Part shown: in pieces, positions 40,192 to 48,730 of the stretch
Numbering within the stretch: the first letter of the stretch is position 1
Layout: each line of letters starts with the position of its first letter
NCBI GenBank assembly: GCA_016930835.1
Contig: JAFGGA010000039.1
Location: 1 to 49,053 of the forward strand
DNA length: 49,053 bases
Reading direction: 5' to 3'
Origin: Deltaproteobacteria bacterium
GTDB taxonomy: Bacteria > Desulfobacterota > DSM-4660 > Desulfatiglandales > HGW-15
Notes under the pieces: generated by a model
What the model saw: the letters and a program-made list of their open reading frames with translations, nothing else
The model's database searches: none
Told to the model about the DNA's origin: nothing
Position numbers and translations under genes: made by a program

Positions 40192-41418
40192 ATGATTGAA
40201 TCTCGTTATTACGGAGAATTCGGTGGCGCTTTTATTCCCGAGATCTTGGTCGCCACCTTCGACCAATTGGTCCAGGAATTTAAAACGGCCAAAAATGATC
40301 CGGGGTTTTGGGATGAATATGTCAGGATTATGTCCACATATTCATGCCGCCCTACCCCTTTGACATTTGCGGAAAATTTGACCAATTACTTTAAAGGCCC
40401 CCGTATCTATATTAAAAGAGAAGACCTCAACCACACCGGCGCCCATAAGGCCAATAATGTCATTGGACAAGGTCTATTGGTCAAGCGAATGGGTAAGACC
40501 CGGGTGATCGCCGAGACCGGCGCCGGCCAGCATGGTGTCGCCACGGCCACCATGGCCGCCAAATTCGGGTTTCGATGCACCATTTATATGGGTGAAGTGG
40601 ATATGGCCCGACAACGGCCAAATGTATTCTGGATGGAGCGTCTGGGGGCCGAGGTCGTACCGGTTAAGGAAGGGACGCGCATTCTGAAAGATGCCATTAA
40701 TGAGGCATTCCGCGATTGGGCGACCAACATGGATAATACCCACTATGTCTTGGGGACGGCATGCGGACCCCACCCCTTTCCGGAAATGGTCTCCTTTTTT
40801 CAATCCATCATTGGAAAAGAAGCACGCAAACAGATCCTGGAGACAGAGGGACGCCTGCCGACACGCGTGTATGCCTGCGTGGGCGGCGGGTCCAATGCCC
40901 TGGGTATATTCAGCGGTTTTTTTGATGATCCGGTGGAGCTGGTCGGTGCGGAGGCGGGCGGCAAGGGATTGGATACCGGTTTGCACGCGTCCCGTTTGGC
41001 CTCTAAAGATGGTTTCCGGGGTGTGGCGCAAGGATATAAGACCTATTTTCTTCAAAACCAGGACGGCCAGATGAAGAAGACCCACAGCGTGGCCGCGGGA
41101 TTGGATTATGTGGGTGTTTCACCGATCCTCGCCTCCTTGCGGGAGCAAGGAAGAGTCCGCTTTGAAGCCGCCACCGATAGGGAGGTGATGGACGCCTTTT
41201 CTTTGACGCTCCGGAAGGAAGGACTGGTGCCGGCCCTGGAATCCACACATGCCTTTGCCCAGGCATTTAAAGAGATTTCCGGTTTATCTGGAAAAGACAT
41301 CATCCTGATCAATCAATCGGGCCGGGGGGATAAGGACATATTCACCATAGCCGATGCTTTTGAGGACCCGGCCTGGCGACAATTTATCATTGAAAAAGCG
41401 GAGGAGTACCGTGCTTGA
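40192..41418 (+). CDS. trpB: Tryptophan synthase beta chain
   Basis: This 408-residue PLP enzyme condenses indole and serine. The PLP Lys is in NHTGAHKANNVIGQG. The TrpB1-type motif AETGAGQHGVATAT and the phosphate loop GGGSNALGIFSGF are present, with the C-terminal Ser in INQSGRGDKD. It is preceded by AGGAGGG about 12 bases from the ATG, a rather long spacing. Its last 8 bases overlap trpA. Confidence 0.96.
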   Translation: MIESRYYGEFGGAFIPEILVATFDQLVQEFKTAKNDPGFWDEYVRIMSTYSCRPTPLTFAENLTNYFKGPRIYIKREDLNHTGAHKANNVIGQGLLVKRMGKTRVIAETGAGQHGVATATMAAKFGFRCTIYMGEVDMARQRPNVFWMERLGAEVVPVKEGTRILKDAINEAFRDWATNMDNTHYVLGTACGPHPFPEMVSFFQSIIGKEARKQILETEGRLPTRVYACVGGGSNALGIFSGFFDDPVELVGAEAGGKGLDTGLHASRLASKDGFRGVAQGYKTYFLQNQDGQMKKTHSVAAGLDYVGVSPILASLREQGRVRFEAATDREVMDAFSLTLRKEGLVPALESTHAFAQAFKEISGLSGKDIILINQSGRGDKDIFTIADAFEDPAWRQFIIEKAEEYRA

Positions 41419-42172
41419 GATTTATCTAAAAAAAAGACTGGAGGATAAAAATATCCTTTTGATGACCCACATCGTCCTTGGGTATCCCTCCTTTGATGCA
41501 AGTTTTCAGATCATTGAAGCCATGGTCAAGGCCGGCGTGGATTTGATGGAACTACAGATCCCCTTTTCCGAACCCACGGCAGACGGGCCGGTTATCGTGA
41601 AGGCCAGTCAAATGGCCTTGAATAACGGGGCCACCGTGAAAGAATGCCTGGATCTTGCTGAAAAGGCGGCCGATACCTTCGATATTCCATTCCTGATCAT
41701 GAGTTACTACAATATTCTCTTTCGGTATGGTGTGGAGAGGTTTGTATCCGGCATGACCAAGGCGGGTCTCAAGGGTGCTATCATCCCGGATCTCCCGCCG
41801 GAGGAAGGCCGAGATTATATTGACATCATGCGGGCGAATCAGATGGCCCCGATCCTCATCTTTTCACCCACCACGTCTCTTGAGCGAATGCGATATCTCA
41901 ATAACTTCGCGAAAGGTTTTATCTACTGCGTTGCCAGAAAAGGGGTAACGGGTCAAAACACGAATTTCTCGGATGAATTGACCTCCTATATCCATAAATG
42001 CCGTGAGGCAACTTCCCTGCCCCTGGCCATAGGATTTGGCGTCAAAGAAAAGGCGGATATTGAATTTTTAAAGGGAAAGGTGGATATCGCCGTGATCGGG
42101 ACCCAAACCATCCGAGTCATGGAGGAAAAAGGAGTGGGGGCTGTTGGCGATTTTATACGAAGTTTATTGTAA
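41411..42172 (+). CDS. trpA: Tryptophan synthase alpha chain
   Basis: This 253-residue TIM barrel cleaves indole-3-glycerol phosphate and passes indole to TrpB. The catalytic Glu is in MELQIPFSEPTADGPV, with the second acidic residue in the same segment. KGAIIPDLPPEEG, FIYCVARKGVTGQ and AIGFGVKEKADI are further signatures. I use GTG 41411, 4 bases after GGAGGAG; this overlaps the trpB end by 8 bases. A longer frame from 41354 runs inside trpB and is unlikely. It is the last trp gene; no strong terminator follows. Confidence 0.95.
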   Translation: MLEIYLKKRLEDKNILLMTHIVLGYPSFDASFQIIEAMVKAGVDLMELQIPFSEPTADGPVIVKASQMALNNGATVKECLDLAEKAADTFDIPFLIMSYYNILFRYGVERFVSGMTKAGLKGAIIPDLPPEEGRDYIDIMRANQMAPILIFSPTTSLERMRYLNNFAKGFIYCVARKGVTGQNTNFSDELTSYIHKCREATSLPLAIGFGVKEKADIEFLKGKVDIAVIGTQTIRVMEEKGVGAVGDFIRSLL

Positions 42173-42289
42173 ATCCGTAAAAGGTGAGATGGTGAGTTAG
42201 TGAGCTAGAAATTTACCGAGGCGTAGATACTTTCTTCCATAATCCATAAAGACAGCGATCTGTCTCACTATCTTACTATATTGCTTTTT

Positions 42290-45208
42290 TCACATCACTT
42301 TCACCACATTCAACCAATCCGGCCGTTTGGTCTTGGTTTCCTGAATGGCGCTCTGTGAACCAAGGATCTTCACCAGGCCGTTGTTTTTCACGGAATCCAG
42401 GACGCCCGAAAAGGCCTTAAAGTCAGAAACCGTTGTTCCCAGCACCTCCTCACGTATGCGTTGCCGGTCCTCGTCAGTCTCCCCGGAGAGATAACGCACC
42501 ATTGAGGTATATCCTTTGGCGTCCGGGAGTTTATAAGAATCCATATCACCGATTGCGCCCACTATGCACTTGGTTCGTTCATCATCATTCAATGAAAGTT
42601 CCTTCAAGTACTTTGCGGAACGATCAAATATATCAAGCGTGGCGAGAAGATTCGGATCACGGTAAGAGACAAAGGTCATCGTACCGGATAGCCGATCAAA
42701 CAGGCAAAAGGCGCCATAGGCGCCGCCCTGAACGCGAACGCGATCCCAAAGCCATGAATTGCGAAGGAATCGACTGATCACGTGTACGGACCCATGGAAT
42801 TTATAATGGTTCTGATAAAGATTCACTCCTTTACCCACGTAATTGACCTGAGACGGGATGGTCATCCCCTCAAAACCAGGTAGTTGAAAGGGAGACCACT
42901 TTTCCGGATAGACTTCGGACAGGGGCATATCAGCTAGGAATCCATCTACCTGAGGCCTGACATGAGACCATCCGGCTTCATCCATCGTCACATTCACCAG
43001 CAGGGCATTTCGATTGATGAGGTGGTGGTGGATGGTCTGAAGGTCATTCAAGACCCGGGGCCACTGTTTCTCCACGGCCTCAGCAAGGTTGCGGAGGAAA
43101 AAGAGATAACTGATACCGCTCATCTGTTCAGAGGCCCAATCCGCCTCATTAAAATGAGAACGCAGACGTAGGTTCACAAACTGATGGCCGTTTGGGATAA
43201 GCCGCTGCTCCAAGCCCGCTTTCACCTCTAATACGATTTGCCTGAATCGCTCTTGATTATCTAGACGAACATCGAGAAAAAGATCCTTGATGATGTTTAA
43301 AAGCTCTTCAGTCCGCGCCGTCATTACCTTCCCACGTAAAAAAAGCCAGGCTGAGGCCGTTTGATGATCTTTGACCACAGAGGAATATAAGGACGGTGAA
43401 ATCCCGCCAGTCTTGCGGCTGATTCGTTGAGACAATGTCACATAATCTTCTTTGTTCGTCCCCATTTCCAAAAGGGCATGGCTGAACAAATGTATATAGG
43501 GAAGATACTTTTGCGGTAAGACATGGAGATTCAATCCCATATCTAAATAGACTATCCCATTCGTGAAAAGATCATGGTAAAGGATTGGGGTATTTCCATA
43601 CAGTGTTGAGACGATCGGGATGTTCTTGTTTACCCTTTCCAAATCGGATAACTTCAACCTGGGTATGGTAGCGAGGGATCCGGGCGGATCAGGAGTTTGT
43701 TGAAGTTTTTTCAGTTCTTCAGTGCTTCGGATGACTTCTTGAAGCGCATTCGGGCCCATGGTTGCCCTGACCTTTTTAAGCCTCTCTTCTTCCGCCCTTT
43801 TTTCCTTCTCAGTCAACTCCGTATCCGGTTTCAAGATCACAGTTGTTCGATGTGGATTATCAAGGAAATATTTTTCTATCATCTTCTCAAATAATAATGG
43901 ATCAGCGGCATATCGGGATTTAACGGCTTGAAGGGGCCCCTCAAAGGCCACCAGGGCCAGAGGATCATTATCGTACAGCCACGTAGTCAGGGCCCGCAAC
44001 ATGATCACCAACCCTCTGGGATAGCTCCCTGTATTATTTTCACGAAGACTGAATTCAATACTGTTAAAAGCCGCTTCAATGGTATGGGGGTCTATTCTGT
44101 TTTCGACAAGACGCTTCAGGGTTTGGATAATCAGGATTTCGATCCGGTCGACGTTATCCAGATCAATCCCTTTGAGACCGGTGGAAAAATAGATCTGACG
44201 TATCTCACTGCCCAAACCTTGCCCTGTCAGGCCTTCACCGAGATTGGATTCGATTAATGCCTTTCGTAAAGGGGAACCAGGCATACCCAACAGGATATAT
44301 TCCAAGAGATGCAACGCCAGGTTGGTTTCTTTATCAATGGTCTCACACAACATCCAATTGATCGTGATAAAGCCTTTTAAGGCCTCTCCTTCCCCGTTAC
44401 CGGATGGGTAGGGTCGGATAAACCGCTTAGGACGATGAAACAGCTGTTGCAGTGGAATGGAAGATTGAATCTCCATTCGGGTAAAATCTTTTAAATACTC
44501 GCCCATCAAAAACAGACGATGGTCCGGATCATCATTGCCGTAAAAAAAGATCTTTGCATTGGATGGATGATAATACATTTGGTGAAAGGCCTTGAATTGA
44601 TCATATGTCAGGTTCGGGATTTTCCCTGGATCACCGCCGGCATCTAAACCGTAGGCATTATCAGGGAAAAGGGATTGAAGGGAATATTCAGCCAAGAGCG
44701 TGTCCGGTGAAGAATAGGCCCCCTTCATCTCATTAAAGACCACGCCTTTATAGATGAGGGGATCTTTCTCCTGTTCCAGTTCATAGTGCCACCCCTCTTG
44801 TTGGAAGATATGCGGGGTAAGGCGGGGATAAAAAACCGCATCCATGTAGACATCCACCAGGTTATAGAAATCCTTTACATTCTGGCTGGCCACTGGATAA
44901 CACGTCTTATCCGGGTATGTCATGGCATTGAGAAAGGTCTGCAAAGAACCTTTTAACAACTCCACAAAGGGTTCTTTGACCGGATATTTTCGCGAACCGC
45001 ATAAAACGGAGTGCTCAAGGATATGGGGCAACCCCGTGGAATCAGGCGGGGGTGTGCGAAAACTGATGCCAAAGACCTCGTTCTCATCATCGTTCACGAG
45101 GGATAAGATTTCCGCGCTGGTTTGCTTATGGCGATAAAAAAAAGCCCTGGTATTCAATTCAGGGATATCCTGCTGATTGAGGAGTTCAAATTCATCTATG
45201 TTTTTCAT
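42290..45208 (-). CDS. M16C family zinc metallopeptidase (PreP/Cym1-like)
   Basis: This 972-residue protein has the four-domain size of presequence protease-type M16C peptidases. The inverted zinc motif HILEH (residues 62-66) lies in DSTGLPHILEHSVLCGS, and a further Glu ligand is likely E160 in FNEMKGAYSS. The C-terminal half has the M16C-associated region and the late substrate-binding segment RVQGGAYGAF. Such enzymes form a closed chamber that degrades short unstructured peptides. No signal peptide, so cytoplasmic. It converges with trpA and lies downstream of a terminator that ends the capD-like unit, so it probably has its own promoter. GGGGAAG precedes the ATG. Confidence 0.93.
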   Translation of the reverse strand: MKNIDEFELLNQQDIPELNTRAFFYRHKQTSAEILSLVNDDENEVFGISFRTPPPDSTGLPHILEHSVLCGSRKYPVKEPFVELLKGSLQTFLNAMTYPDKTCYPVASQNVKDFYNLVDVYMDAVFYPRLTPHIFQQEGWHYELEQEKDPLIYKGVVFNEMKGAYSSPDTLLAEYSLQSLFPDNAYGLDAGGDPGKIPNLTYDQFKAFHQMYYHPSNAKIFFYGNDDPDHRLFLMGEYLKDFTRMEIQSSIPLQQLFHRPKRFIRPYPSGNGEGEALKGFITINWMLCETIDKETNLALHLLEYILLGMPGSPLRKALIESNLGEGLTGQGLGSEIRQIYFSTGLKGIDLDNVDRIEILIIQTLKRLVENRIDPHTIEAAFNSIEFSLRENNTGSYPRGLVIMLRALTTWLYDNDPLALVAFEGPLQAVKSRYAADPLLFEKMIEKYFLDNPHRTTVILKPDTELTEKEKRAEEERLKKVRATMGPNALQEVIRSTEELKKLQQTPDPPGSLATIPRLKLSDLERVNKNIPIVSTLYGNTPILYHDLFTNGIVYLDMGLNLHVLPQKYLPYIHLFSHALLEMGTNKEDYVTLSQRISRKTGGISPSLYSSVVKDHQTASAWLFLRGKVMTARTEELLNIIKDLFLDVRLDNQERFRQIVLEVKAGLEQRLIPNGHQFVNLRLRSHFNEADWASEQMSGISYLFFLRNLAEAVEKQWPRVLNDLQTIHHHLINRNALLVNVTMDEAGWSHVRPQVDGFLADMPLSEVYPEKWSPFQLPGFEGMTIPSQVNYVGKGVNLYQNHYKFHGSVHVISRFLRNSWLWDRVRVQGGAYGAFCLFDRLSGTMTFVSYRDPNLLATLDIFDRSAKYLKELSLNDDERTKCIVGAIGDMDSYKLPDAKGYTSMVRYLSGETDEDRQRIREEVLGTTVSDFKAFSGVLDSVKNNGLVKILGSQSAIQETKTKRPDWLNVVKVM

Positions 45209-45230
45209 ACGCTTCCCCGAGAATGATTAA

Positions 45231-45263
45231 AATAACAAAAAACCCCGCTCACGCCCGCGGGGT
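45231..45263 (-). terminator. Intrinsic terminator after the small membrane protein gene
   Basis: On the minus strand ACCCCGC (45263-45257) pairs with GCGGGGT (45248-45242) around an eight-base loop, followed by TTTTTTGTTATT. It lies 58 bases behind the stop of the small membrane protein gene and only 23 bases upstream of the M16C peptidase start, so the two units are separated or attenuated here. Confidence 0.75.
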
Positions 45264-45320
45264 ATATAACAATTTTGTGGTGATTCTTCTATAAAAACAG
45301 GCTACTTGATAAAATGATTT

Positions 45321-45761
45321 CTACATGTTCCCTTTTTCATGAATTTGCGTCTCATCGATCTTTGCATTGAGAAAATCACTTAGATATAATTTTGAGAGCA
45401 CGATTTTTGAATACACCACCTTGATTCTTTCCAAAAGTTCGTCATCGGATATATCGTTTAAAGCAGGATACTTGGCCCTTAATCTCGTCAAGGCCATAGT
45501 CGTATCCACTTGAGCAACAGGTGTTTGAAGGGCTTCACGGAGTGTTTCATCCACTTGTTCCCAGTCCTCGTCAATATCCAACATGCCTTTCCAATTATTA
45601 TCAACGAGGCGCCAGGATTTACCGGTCCATTTATCAATCTTAACGGGGAATGTCCCCATTTTTATCACCTCATACCTGGGGGCGAAATAATGGAAATAAA
45701 AAAACGCCAGGACAAGACCAATCACGATTCCCAAGATCACATGTTTTTTTTCACTTTTCAT
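45321..45761 (-). CDS. Small single-pass membrane protein of unknown function
   Basis: This 146-residue protein starts with a short basic segment and one membrane helix (about residues 8-26, VILGIVIGLVLAFFYFHYF). A soluble domain of about 115 residues follows, rich in acidic residues and Trp (KWTGKSWRLVDNNWKG), and then a helical C-terminus (ISDDELLERIKVVYSK). I do not recognise a family. It starts 8 bases after the stop of the capD-like gene, so both are likely co-transcribed and it may serve surface polysaccharide or envelope functions. A terminator follows it. Confidence 0.7.
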   Translation of the reverse strand: MKSEKKHVILGIVIGLVLAFFYFHYFAPRYEVIKMGTFPVKIDKWTGKSWRLVDNNWKGMLDIDEDWEQVDETLREALQTPVAQVDTTMALTRLRAKYPALNDISDDELLERIKVVYSKIVLSKLYLSDFLNAKIDETQIHEKGNM

Positions 45762-45769
45762 ATTGCAAT

Positions 45770-47680
45770 CTATTCCCCGACAGCGACCTTTCGATGAGGT
45801 TTATATTCCGGCAACACAACTTTGATAAAATCCTTTATGGCCTCTCCATCCTGGTTGACGATTAACGATAAAAAATGATCCAGTTTCCCGTTAATGGCAT
45901 CCACTTCACGATAAGGGGCCTTAAAGACCATTATTTTCTCATGGGATGTTTGGACAATTCCTTCATCATCAGTAATGAGCTCCTCTTGGAGCTTTTCTCC
46001 GGGTCTTAATCCCGTGTATTCAATTTTGATATCCGCATCCGGTTCAAAGCCGGAGAGCCTTATCAGATCCCGTGCCATATCGGCGATCCGAATGGGGACC
46101 CCCATATCAAGAATAAAAATCTCACTACCTTGTCCCATTGAACCCGCCTGTAAGATGAGTTGACAGGCCTCCGGGATGGTCATGAAATATCGGGTCATTT
46201 TGGGGTGGGTTACGGTGATGGGGCCGCCTTTCTCAATCTGCTTCTTAAAGAGCGGGATAACGCTCCCTACGCTTCCCACCACATTGCCGAAGCGGACGGT
46301 CATGAATCGAGTGGAGACACGGTGGCCATTCCCATTCTGGGATTGGACGTAGATTTCGGCCAGTCTCTTGGATGCTCCCATCATATTGGCAGGTCTCACG
46401 GCCTTGTCGGATGAGACGAAAACGAATCGCTCCACATGATATTGCCTGGATACCTCGACAAGATTTCGAGTGCCCAAGAGGTTGTTGCTCATGGCTTCCC
46501 AGGGTTGAAGCTCCAACATTGGCACGTGTTTGTAGGCAGCGGCATGAAAGACCACCTGCGGCCTTTCTTCATAAAAGACCTTTTCCAGTTGCAAAGGGTT
46601 GAGGATATCCGCAAGCCGGGGAATAATCTGGACATCCCCGCAAATGTCTCTCAGCTCCAATTCTATTTCATAAAGTGGACTCTCCGCCCTTTCATAGAGG
46701 ATAATGCTTTGGGGGGAAAATCGGCAGACTTGACGACAGAGTTCCGACCCGATGGACCCTCCGGCACCGGTAATTAATACTCTTTTATTTCTGATATAGG
46801 CACCGATCCGTTCTTCATCCAGTTTCACGGACTCCCTTCCGATCAGGTCTTCATAAGCCACATCACGGATGGCCTTCACGGTTACTCTGCCGTTGATCAA
46901 TTCCGTCATGCTCGGGACGGTCTTAAAAGGAATGCCGGTCTTTTCACAGCGGGCGACGATCTTGCGCATATTCCTCGATGAAACCGTGGGCATGGCGATG
47001 AGCAGTTCCTCCGCATCAGTCTTTTTGACCAACACCTGGACCTCGTCCATTTTCCCCATGACCGGGATCCCATGGATCTTTAGATTGGCCTTGGAAGGAT
47101 CATCATCAACAAAGCCCATCACCTGGTACCCCAGATGCGGGTTATCATGGATTTCCCTGCAAATTTTCTCCCCGCAATCGCCGGCGCCGATGATCAGTAA
47201 TTTTTTCCCTTGGTGGTGATGGGTTCTCAATATCTTGAAAAAGTTTTTCCATAACAAGCGGGCCGACTTATCCCCGGCACTAAATGACACGAAAAGCCGA
47301 ACACCGATCCGACTTCCGGATATGAGAAATAGGGTCAAAACCCAGTCGATAATGAATATGGATCGGGGAAAGCCGGATATTCCATGGACGAAGAGCATCA
47401 TGATTAATATGGTAACGGAAGCGACGGTGCAGGCCTTTAATATGTTGACAACATCGATAAGACTCGTATACCTCCACATACCCTGATACAGATCAAAAAA
47501 ATAGAATGAAAGTATCTTGATAGCTATTATAAGAGGTAATATATATTTTATAGTATAATAAGAATATTCAGGAATGACAAAATTAAACCTTAAAAGATAA
47601 GCAAAATACCATGAAAAAGAGATAAGAATAATGTCAGATAGAAGTATTATAAAAAAATTTTTATAAAAGATTCGTTTCAT
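45770..47680 (-). CDS. Membrane-bound nucleotide-sugar 4,6-dehydratase (CapD/WbpM/PglF family)
   Basis: This 636-residue protein has four N-terminal membrane helices (about residues 8-32, 42-66, 83-106 and 111-135). A first Rossmann region follows (LIIGAGDCGEKICREI), then a catalytic SDR domain (VLITGAGGSIGSELCRQV). The active site reads FVSSDKAVRPANMMGASK, with the Met-Gly-Ala-Ser-Lys form of the Tyr-x3-Lys motif as in PglF and WbpM. LRPGEKLQEEL closes the domain. Family members convert UDP-GlcNAc to a 4-keto-6-deoxy sugar for bacillosamine-type or O-antigen glycans. It is followed by the small membrane protein gene. No other glycan genes are visible, although the cluster may continue elsewhere. 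Confidence 0.93.
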   Translation of the reverse strand: MKRIFYKNFFIILLSDIILISFSWYFAYLLRFNFVIPEYSYYTIKYILPLIIAIKILSFYFFDLYQGMWRYTSLIDVVNILKACTVASVTILIMMLFVHGISGFPRSIFIIDWVLTLFLISGSRIGVRLFVSFSAGDKSARLLWKNFFKILRTHHHQGKKLLIIGAGDCGEKICREIHDNPHLGYQVMGFVDDDPSKANLKIHGIPVMGKMDEVQVLVKKTDAEELLIAMPTVSSRNMRKIVARCEKTGIPFKTVPSMTELINGRVTVKAIRDVAYEDLIGRESVKLDEERIGAYIRNKRVLITGAGGSIGSELCRQVCRFSPQSIILYERAESPLYEIELELRDICGDVQIIPRLADILNPLQLEKVFYEERPQVVFHAAAYKHVPMLELQPWEAMSNNLLGTRNLVEVSRQYHVERFVFVSSDKAVRPANMMGASKRLAEIYVQSQNGNGHRVSTRFMTVRFGNVVGSVGSVIPLFKKQIEKGGPITVTHPKMTRYFMTIPEACQLILQAGSMGQGSEIFILDMGVPIRIADMARDLIRLSGFEPDADIKIEYTGLRPGEKLQEELITDDEGIVQTSHEKIMVFKAPYREVDAINGKLDHFLSLIVNQDGEAIKDFIKVVLPEYKPHRKVAVGE

Positions 47681-48001
47681 TTTTTATATTGTTCTCAAAA
47701 CACCCGAGTGAGTACAGAACCAATACTTCATTTTGACTTACCATTCAATCGATTTTAGTGAGCTTGACTGTTCCCTAATAAAGCTAAGGGGAAGGGATAA
47801 AATTTATAATATCGGTAACATAAGACTTGAAAAAGACATAATGAAAAAAACCATCAGCTTAAAGTAGATAAAAATCCGGAACGTAATGGATTCGTATTAA
47901 TATTTTAATCAGAAAAGATCAAGCCTTTTCATTGTTTATTATTAAGTGCTGGATTATATCTCAACACTGACCTTTAAAAAAGGATAAATAATCCTTCTTT
48001 T
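47681..48001. other. AT-rich intergenic region upstream of the capD-like gene
   Basis: This 321-base stretch precedes the capD-like gene on the minus strand and borders a family B repeat. It has very high A+T content and no frame that I can support as coding. It probably holds the capD promoter, but I see no convincing pair of boxes. Confidence 0.5.
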
Positions 48002-48180
48002 GTAACAATTTAGGTTTTTCTAAATCCAAACGATTGGATTCCGCGATCAATTCGCGGAATGACCGTGCAAAAACCAGAGGTGATCATTTACTGTCGTTCA
48101 GCCAAAAACTTGGCTGGTCATTCCGCGATTTGATCGCGGAATCCATAGGTTCGCGCCAAGTTGTTCAAATATTTCAAATC
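48002..48180. repeat. Family B interspersed element, inverted orientation
   Basis: This begins GTAACAATTTAGG and continues through TTCTAAATCCAAACGATTGG. It ends near CGCGCCAAGTTGTTCAAA, the reverse complement of the element ends at 11861-12038 and 29819-30076. Palindromes start at 48038 and 48120, 82 bases apart. The segment between them is the reverse complement of the corresponding segment in the other copies. Non-coding. Confidence 0.85.
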
Positions 48181-48488
48181 GTCAGTGATGTTCTTATCCG
48201 GTTAACAATCAGTGAAACCGTGTACCATTCCATTTTATTGATCCGGAGTGAATTTTTGATATCATCATTGGTGTCGATCTGCATCATCCATACCAAAGCC
48301 TTTTCGACCATCTGGCATGAACCCATCAAATAATCAAGATGCTGGTCAATAAAGAAAAGCCTTAGGAGACGTCTTGGATGTTGAATAATTTGAAAAATAT
48401 ATTTTCTTTTTTCAACAACAGAACTTGTGCCCAAATTTTGTACAACAATGCCAACCTTTTGACGGGAAAACTTTCCCAATAGGCCAAT
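48181..48488. other. Stretch between two repeats, possible gene remnant
   Basis: A minus-strand open frame of 147 codons (48617-48174) crosses this stretch but begins inside the family A element at 48489-48679. The part outside the repeat contains LRLFFIDQHLDYLMGS and LVWMMQIDTND, which could be a helical protein remnant. There is no ribosome site and I recognise no family. I treat it as non-coding or decayed. Confidence 0.3.
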
Positions 48489-48679
48489 TTTGATAATCTC
48501 GCAAAAAGTCGAAAAACACCTTCTTTTGTCATTCCAACCTACCTGTGCGTGTCCGCACGCAGACAGGTGAAGACTGGAATCCAGTCTTTTCAAATAGCTG
48601 CATGGGTTCTGGACCACGGCCGCAGTCTATCCCGTACTTGATACGGGACCTGGGTGACGACTTTTTACGAGACCATCAA
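48489..48679. repeat. Family A interspersed element with terminal inverted repeats, second copy
   Basis: This 191-base element is bounded by TTTGATAATCTCG plus CAAAAAGTCG on the left and CGACTTTTTACGAGACCATCAA on the right. Its inside matches the copy at 7407-7566 in opposite orientation (GTCTATCCCGTACTTGATACG). It also carries an extra hairpin, CCTGTGCGTGTCCGCACG plus CAGACAGG (48543-48568), shared with the composite at 34822-35152. Confidence 0.75.
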
Positions 48680-48730
48680 TTTTATTTATCCAAAATCTTC
48701 CGCTGTTCAAACCTGCCCTTCATTATTTTT

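Noticed and set aside
42173-42289. Terminator between trpA and the M16C peptidase
   Set aside because: GTTAGTGAG and CTCACTATC can pair imperfectly, but the loop exceeds 60 bases and the fit is poor.
48174-48617. 147-codon minus-strand ORF
   Set aside because: Its start lies inside the family A element, it has no ribosome site, and I recognise no domain. Noted as possible remnant only.
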